A stretch of 64,000 nucleotides of DNA. Origin: Candidatus Melainabacteria bacterium (lineage in GTDB: Bacteria; Cyanobacteriota; Vampirovibrionia; Vampirovibrionales; Vampirovibrionaceae). Under the pieces are notes generated by a model. It saw nothing but the letters and a program-made list of their open reading frames with translations. It was not told where the DNA came from and did no database searches. The position numbers were made by a program, and so were the translations under genes. This document shows positions 61,356 through 64,000 of this stretch, one piece after another; positions within the stretch are counted from its first letter, which is position 1; every line of letters begins with the position of its first letter. The DNA lies in the NCBI GenBank assembly GCA_902168245.1, contig CABHPA010000053.1:102903-166902 (forward strand), written 5' to 3'.

Positions 61356-61424
61356 GGCCCTATTCTAGCGCGTTTGGCTTGTCTCAAGCGCCGGGGCGGA
61401 TTTGTTTCAACAACCCGGCATTGC

Positions 61425-61456
61425 AAAAAACCGACCTGGCAATCAGGCCGGTTTTT
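61425..61456. terminator. Terminator between the AT-hook protein and methyltransferase genes
   Basis: A stem AAAAACCG-CCTG pairs with CAGG-CGGTTTTT across GCAAT with one mismatch, ending in a U-run on both strands. It lies 25 bases after the stop of the minus-strand gene at 61482. Confidence 0.8.
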
Positions 61457-61481
61457 GCTTGGTAGAAAGAGAGATATTGAA

Positions 61482-61961
61482 TTAGGCGTTATACAACTTG
61501 ACCGGACGAGGCCCATTACCGGCGCGCTCCGTTACCGAGATGGTTTTAAAGGTGCTGTTCATTTGCTTCAGCACAGAAGTAATAACGGATTGCTTGTTGA
61601 TGCTGCTGTCGCGTTGGGCGAGATCATCGTAAATATCGTTAGCGGTAAAGGAACGATTGCTATTCAGAAACTTGCGAACGGAATCCTGAATTTTGGAAGT
61701 CAGGGTTTCGCCTTTTTCGCGTTTCGGCTTTGCCGCTTTTGCCGCAGAAGTGGCTTTGGGCTTGGGGCCACGTTTTGCGGCAGGCTTGTCAGCTACTTTG
61801 GGAAGTGCCGCTTTTCTGCCCGGCCTGCCTCTTTTACTGACTTTTTCTACCTCGACAGCCGGAGCTACCAGCTTGGCATGGCCATTACCGCCTTTTTCTT
61901 CCAAGCGGAAGTTCCGATAAAACGCCTTTAACTCATCAAGCGTGTCAAATGTAATTGGCAT
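61482..61961 (-). CDS. AT-hook-like DNA-binding protein with C-terminal winged-helix-like domain
   Basis: A 159-residue, strongly basic protein. Residues about 35-85 are Lys/Ala/Pro-rich with AT-hook-like cores KRGRPGRK (43-50) and KRGPKPK (63-69). Residues about 90-155 form a small helical domain with SFTANDIYDDLA and INKQSVITSVLKQM, compatible with a winged helix. The layout resembles histone H1 and AT-hook nucleoid proteins, so an architectural DNA-binding role is likely. It has its own terminator. Upstream DNA at 62023-62042 has two GATATAT copies 12 bases apart that could be binding sites. Confidence 0.68.
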   Translation of the reverse strand: MPITFDTLDELKAFYRNFRLEEKGGNGHAKLVAPAVEVEKVSKRGRPGRKAALPKVADKPAAKRGPKPKATSAAKAAKPKREKGETLTSKIQDSVRKFLNSNRSFTANDIYDDLAQRDSSINKQSVITSVLKQMNSTFKTISVTERAGNGPRPVKLYNA

Positions 61962-62291
61962 AGTGTTCCCTATCTAACGTTTCGGTTTAACAAGTGATTG
62001 AGCATGTTTGTTGAGAAGAGATGATATATCGTCTGATATATTAAGTGAATCATTAATCCTGAAAGAGGTCAATAGTTTATTCCATTCAATCCGTAATTCA
62101 ATCGGGTGTGCTTAAAAGCTGAATGATTTATTTAACTCAATTATCCCTAAACAATTCACTAGTACGTTGGAAATTATGACGCAGAGTAATTTGAAATAGT
62201 TCCTAAAATGAACTGCAGTAATATTTTACGCCACTCAAATTATTTCTACTATTGTACCGTCCAAACTCATCTACAGCAAACTCATCTATAT
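61962..62291. other. AT-rich spacer upstream of the AT-hook protein
   Basis: About 330 bases, strongly AT-rich, with no supported gene. It holds GATATATC at 62023-62030 and GATATATT at 62035-62042, and presumably the promoter of the minus-strand gene. Confidence 0.4.
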
Positions 62292-62337
62292 AAAATAGCC
62301 CAAGCGCCGCAATTATAAAGCAACCCTTGGGCTATTC
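62292..62337 (-). terminator. Terminator of the rpsF-ssb-rpsR operon
   Basis: An 11-bp stem AATAGCCCAAG/CTTGGGCTATT with a 21-base loop is followed on the minus strand by TTTTATAT. It lies 23 bases after the rpsR stop. Confidence 0.8.
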
Positions 62338-62359
62338 TCAAAAAAGTCAGTTTAAGAAA

Positions 62360-62584
62360 TTAACCTTCCATGATGTAAGGAATCAGGGCAACCTGGCGGG
62401 AGAGCTTGATAGCGCCAGCCAGCAGCCGCTGGTGATAAGCGCAGGTTCCCGTAATCCGGCGAGGCAGAATTTTTCCGCGATCGGTCAGGTAGCGTTTCAG
62501 TTTTTGGGCATCTTTGAAGTCAATCAAAATGACCTTATCGGCGCAAAAATTGCAGACTTTCTTCTTCCTGGGATCTGGCTTCAT
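62360..62584 (-). CDS. rpsR: Ribosomal protein bS18
   Basis: A 74-residue small-subunit protein with the typical [38 protein letters not shown] and [20 protein letters not shown]. The two cysteines near the N-terminus and the one after TGT give a zinc-ribbon-like C+ form. It is the last gene of rpsF-ssb-rpsR, 52 bases after ssb, and is followed by a terminator. Confidence 0.97.
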   Translation of the reverse strand: MKPDPRKKKVCNFCADKVILIDFKDAQKLKRYLTDRGKILPRRITGTCAYHQRLLAGAIKLSRQVALIPYIMEG

Positions 62585-62636
62585 GGAACGAATTATCCTT
62601 CCTTACTTCGTTATCGTTTTTGGCATGTTGTCTAAC

Positions 62637-63173
62637 TTAAAACGGAATATCATCTTCCGTCAACAAGTCTTCGGAACTAAAATGCCCGCCTGTGGAGGGG
62701 GCCACGCTAGCGGCATCGGGGCCACCGGCATTATAAGAGGAGGCATTGTAAGCAGGGGCCGAACTGCGAGAGTCAGCGCTATAGCCACCGCCCGGCTGAG
62801 CTTCGCCGGAAGCGCCAGCGCCGCCAGAGGCCACCAGAATCGGCTCAGGGCGGCCGGGCAACTTGTCGATGTTATTGGCTTCCACTTCAAACAGCTTTTT
62901 CTGAACGCCTTCCTGGGTCTGGAAGCTGTTAATCAGCAGCTTGCCTTCCACCAAAACGGCATCGCCCTTATGAAGCTGGGTTTCCACGGCTTCGGCCAAG
63001 TTGCGCCAGCAGGTAATCTTCACCGAAAACGGTTCATTACCGCCGGGACGATTGGCGTTGCCCGGATTCTCAACAGACAGGTAGAAGCTGGTCACGGCAT
63101 GGTTATTGGGCGTGAACCTTTTTTCAGGGTCACTGGTCACGATTCCTGAGAGTGTCACCTTTGCAAAACTCAT
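62637..63173 (-). CDS. ssb: Single-stranded DNA-binding protein
   Basis: A 178-residue SSB. Residues 1-105 form the OB fold (VTLSGIVTSDPEKRF, then VKITCWRNLAEAV and KGDAVLVEGKL). A Gly/Ser/Ala-rich linker follows and ends in the acidic protein-interaction tip EDDIPF. It coats single-stranded DNA and recruits repair and replication partners through the tip. It is the middle gene of the classic rpsF-ssb-rpsR operon. Confidence 0.96.
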   Translation of the reverse strand: MSFAKVTLSGIVTSDPEKRFTPNNHAVTSFYLSVENPGNANRPGGNEPFSVKITCWRNLAEAVETQLHKGDAVLVEGKLLINSFQTQEGVQKKLFEVEANNIDKLPGRPEPILVASGGAGASGEAQPGGGYSADSRSSAPAYNASSYNAGGPDAASVAPSTGGHFSSEDLLTEDDIPF

Positions 63174-63237
63174 GGGCGGTTAGACCTTCTTTCTACTTTG
63201 AACGTTGGCTACCTGAGTGCCTCTAAAACGAGAGCTT

Positions 63238-63648
63238 CTAGTCAGCGGAACGCATTGCGGGACGGGGACGGAACTCGCGTTCGCCACGCTCCGGGCGATC
63301 GGGACGATCGCCGCGCTCGTTGGGACGCTCACGGCCGTACACGCTGGCATCGGTAATATCAACCTTGTTGCGGTTCACCAGGGCCACGCGCAGAATGTCC
63401 TCGTTCAGTTGGCAGGCGCGCTTGAACGGGGTAACGGCGGTCGGGGGCAGGTTGAACAAGTAGGTGGTAATGAAGCCATCTTTGAACTTGTTGATTTCAT
63501 AAGCCAGCCGTTTGCGGCCCAGCTTGTCCTTTTTCACGATTTTGCCGCCCAGGTTCTCAACGGCTTCTTCGAGAACTTTCAGGACATTGTCGGAATTATC
63601 CACATCCAAGATGGGTTTGAGGATAACGAACGCTTCGTAAGTGTTCAT
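63238..63648 (-). CDS. rpsF: Ribosomal protein bS6
   Basis: A 136-residue S6 that starts MNTYEAFVILKPILD, with VEDLGGKIVKKDKLGRKRLAYEIN-type sequence (here read in parts as ENLGGKIVKKDKLG and RKRLAYEINKFKDG) and the YLFNLPP strand. The C-terminal 30 residues are Arg/Glu/Asp-rich (ERGDRPDRPERGERE), a disordered tail longer than in E. coli. It partners S18 in the 30S platform, and the operon often autoregulates through an S6:S18-binding leader; I could not confirm such a leader here. First gene of the operon. Confidence 0.95.
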   Translation of the reverse strand: MNTYEAFVILKPILDVDNSDNVLKVLEEAVENLGGKIVKKDKLGRKRLAYEINKFKDGFITTYLFNLPPTAVTPFKRACQLNEDILRVALVNRNKVDITDASVYGRERPNERGDRPDRPERGEREFRPRPAMRSAD

Positions 63649-63967
63649 GTGTAGGAAAAAACCTCCGGGTCTGCTTTAAAATCTCCACAGCATAAAAAAT
63701 GAGGAGAACACACAAGTGGACTACAAGTTAACACAAGGAAAGTCAAATTTGAATAGTCCCGATTCTTTCTTAAAGGAACGCCGTAACGCGCCGCATAAAA
63801 GCAGGACGGCATGAAGAGGCTGCAAGGGAGCGGTCGGCCATGCAAGCCGTCCTGGTCGGGGTGCCGAATCCGGCAGACTTGGCGTAAAATAGTAGGCAGT
63901 AGTTGAGAACGGCTCCCTCCGAACCCTTATCATTAAAGAATGCAGAAAGAAAGCGAATAGCCTGTTC
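63649..63967. other. Spacer upstream of rpsF
   Basis: About 320 bases between rpsF and a possible divergent gene. Several frames cross it but none looks like protein. The rpsF promoter should be in the left half, where TTAACTTGTAGTCC and AT-rich stretches occur on the minus strand. A TAAAAT near 63886 on the plus strand could serve the right-hand gene. Confidence 0.35.
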
Positions 63968-64000
63968 ATGCCCATCGGCCCCCGTTTAGCCCTCCAACGC
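63968..64000 (+). CDS. Possible start of a gene cut by the window edge
   Basis: An ATG at 63968 opens a frame to the window end (11 codons, MPIGPRLALQR). There is no strong ribosome binding site, and the product cannot be identified from so little sequence. Confidence 0.25.
   Translation, partial: MPIGPRLALQR

Overview
The window looks like a chromosomal segment of a non-photosynthetic, LPS-bearing Gram-negative bacterium. Genes average mid-50s percent GC with AT-rich spacers. KdsC and a family 9 glycosyltransferase imply Kdo/heptose LPS. PilB, PilC and a prepilin imply type IV pili, and FliF/FliH/FlhA imply a flagellum or type III export apparatus. A DUF3326 protein, a family known mainly from cyanobacteria and plants, suggests the Vampirovibrionia (Melainabacteria) lineage. 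That placement is inference; there is no rRNA here to test it.

Layout. 1-7.5 kb: 5' end of holA, a SAM hydrolase, a HEAT protein, asd-dapA (lysine/diaminopimelate), an SseB-like protein, kdsC and glgC. 7.5-11 kb: a compact sdhC-sdhA-sdhB operon. 11-13 kb: a DUF5069-type protein divergent from a HerA-like ATPase, then tRNA-Leu(UAG). 13-24 kb: accessory region with a prepilin, a decayed gene, several lineage-specific proteins, an encapsulated-ferritin-type protein, a VIT/VWA protein, an NPF-motif protein and type 4 uracil-DNA glycosylase. 24-28.5 kb: PgpH-type HD phosphodiesterase, ybeY, dgkA, a degenerate receiver and a small gene behind tandem palindromes. 28.7-34 kb: comEC, dnaK, prmC. 34-38.7 kb: pilB-pilC and a methyltransferase. 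38.7-44 kb: a TPR protein, pdxJ, an M23 peptidase, a J-domain membrane protein, a glycosyltransferase and thyX.

44-51 kb holds the most unusual locus, a minus-strand cluster fliF - X1 - X2 - fliH - flhA - RibD-type reductase. X1 and X2 appear to share a domain, and X2 carries a possible FliG-like C-terminus where fliG would normally lie. 51.5-58.7 kb: DUF3326, hpt-tilS, a DegP/HtrA protease and glutamine-dependent NAD synthetase. 59-64 kb: an orphan N6-adenine methyltransferase, an AT-hook-like DNA-binding protein and the rpsF-ssb-rpsR operon.

The housekeeping genes form ordinary short operons with overlapping starts and stops and recognisable hairpin terminators. Novelty is concentrated in the accessory 13-24 kb region, the 28.5 kb palindromes and the FliF-FlhA cluster. 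No CRISPR array, insertion sequence, prophage or riboswitch was recognised.
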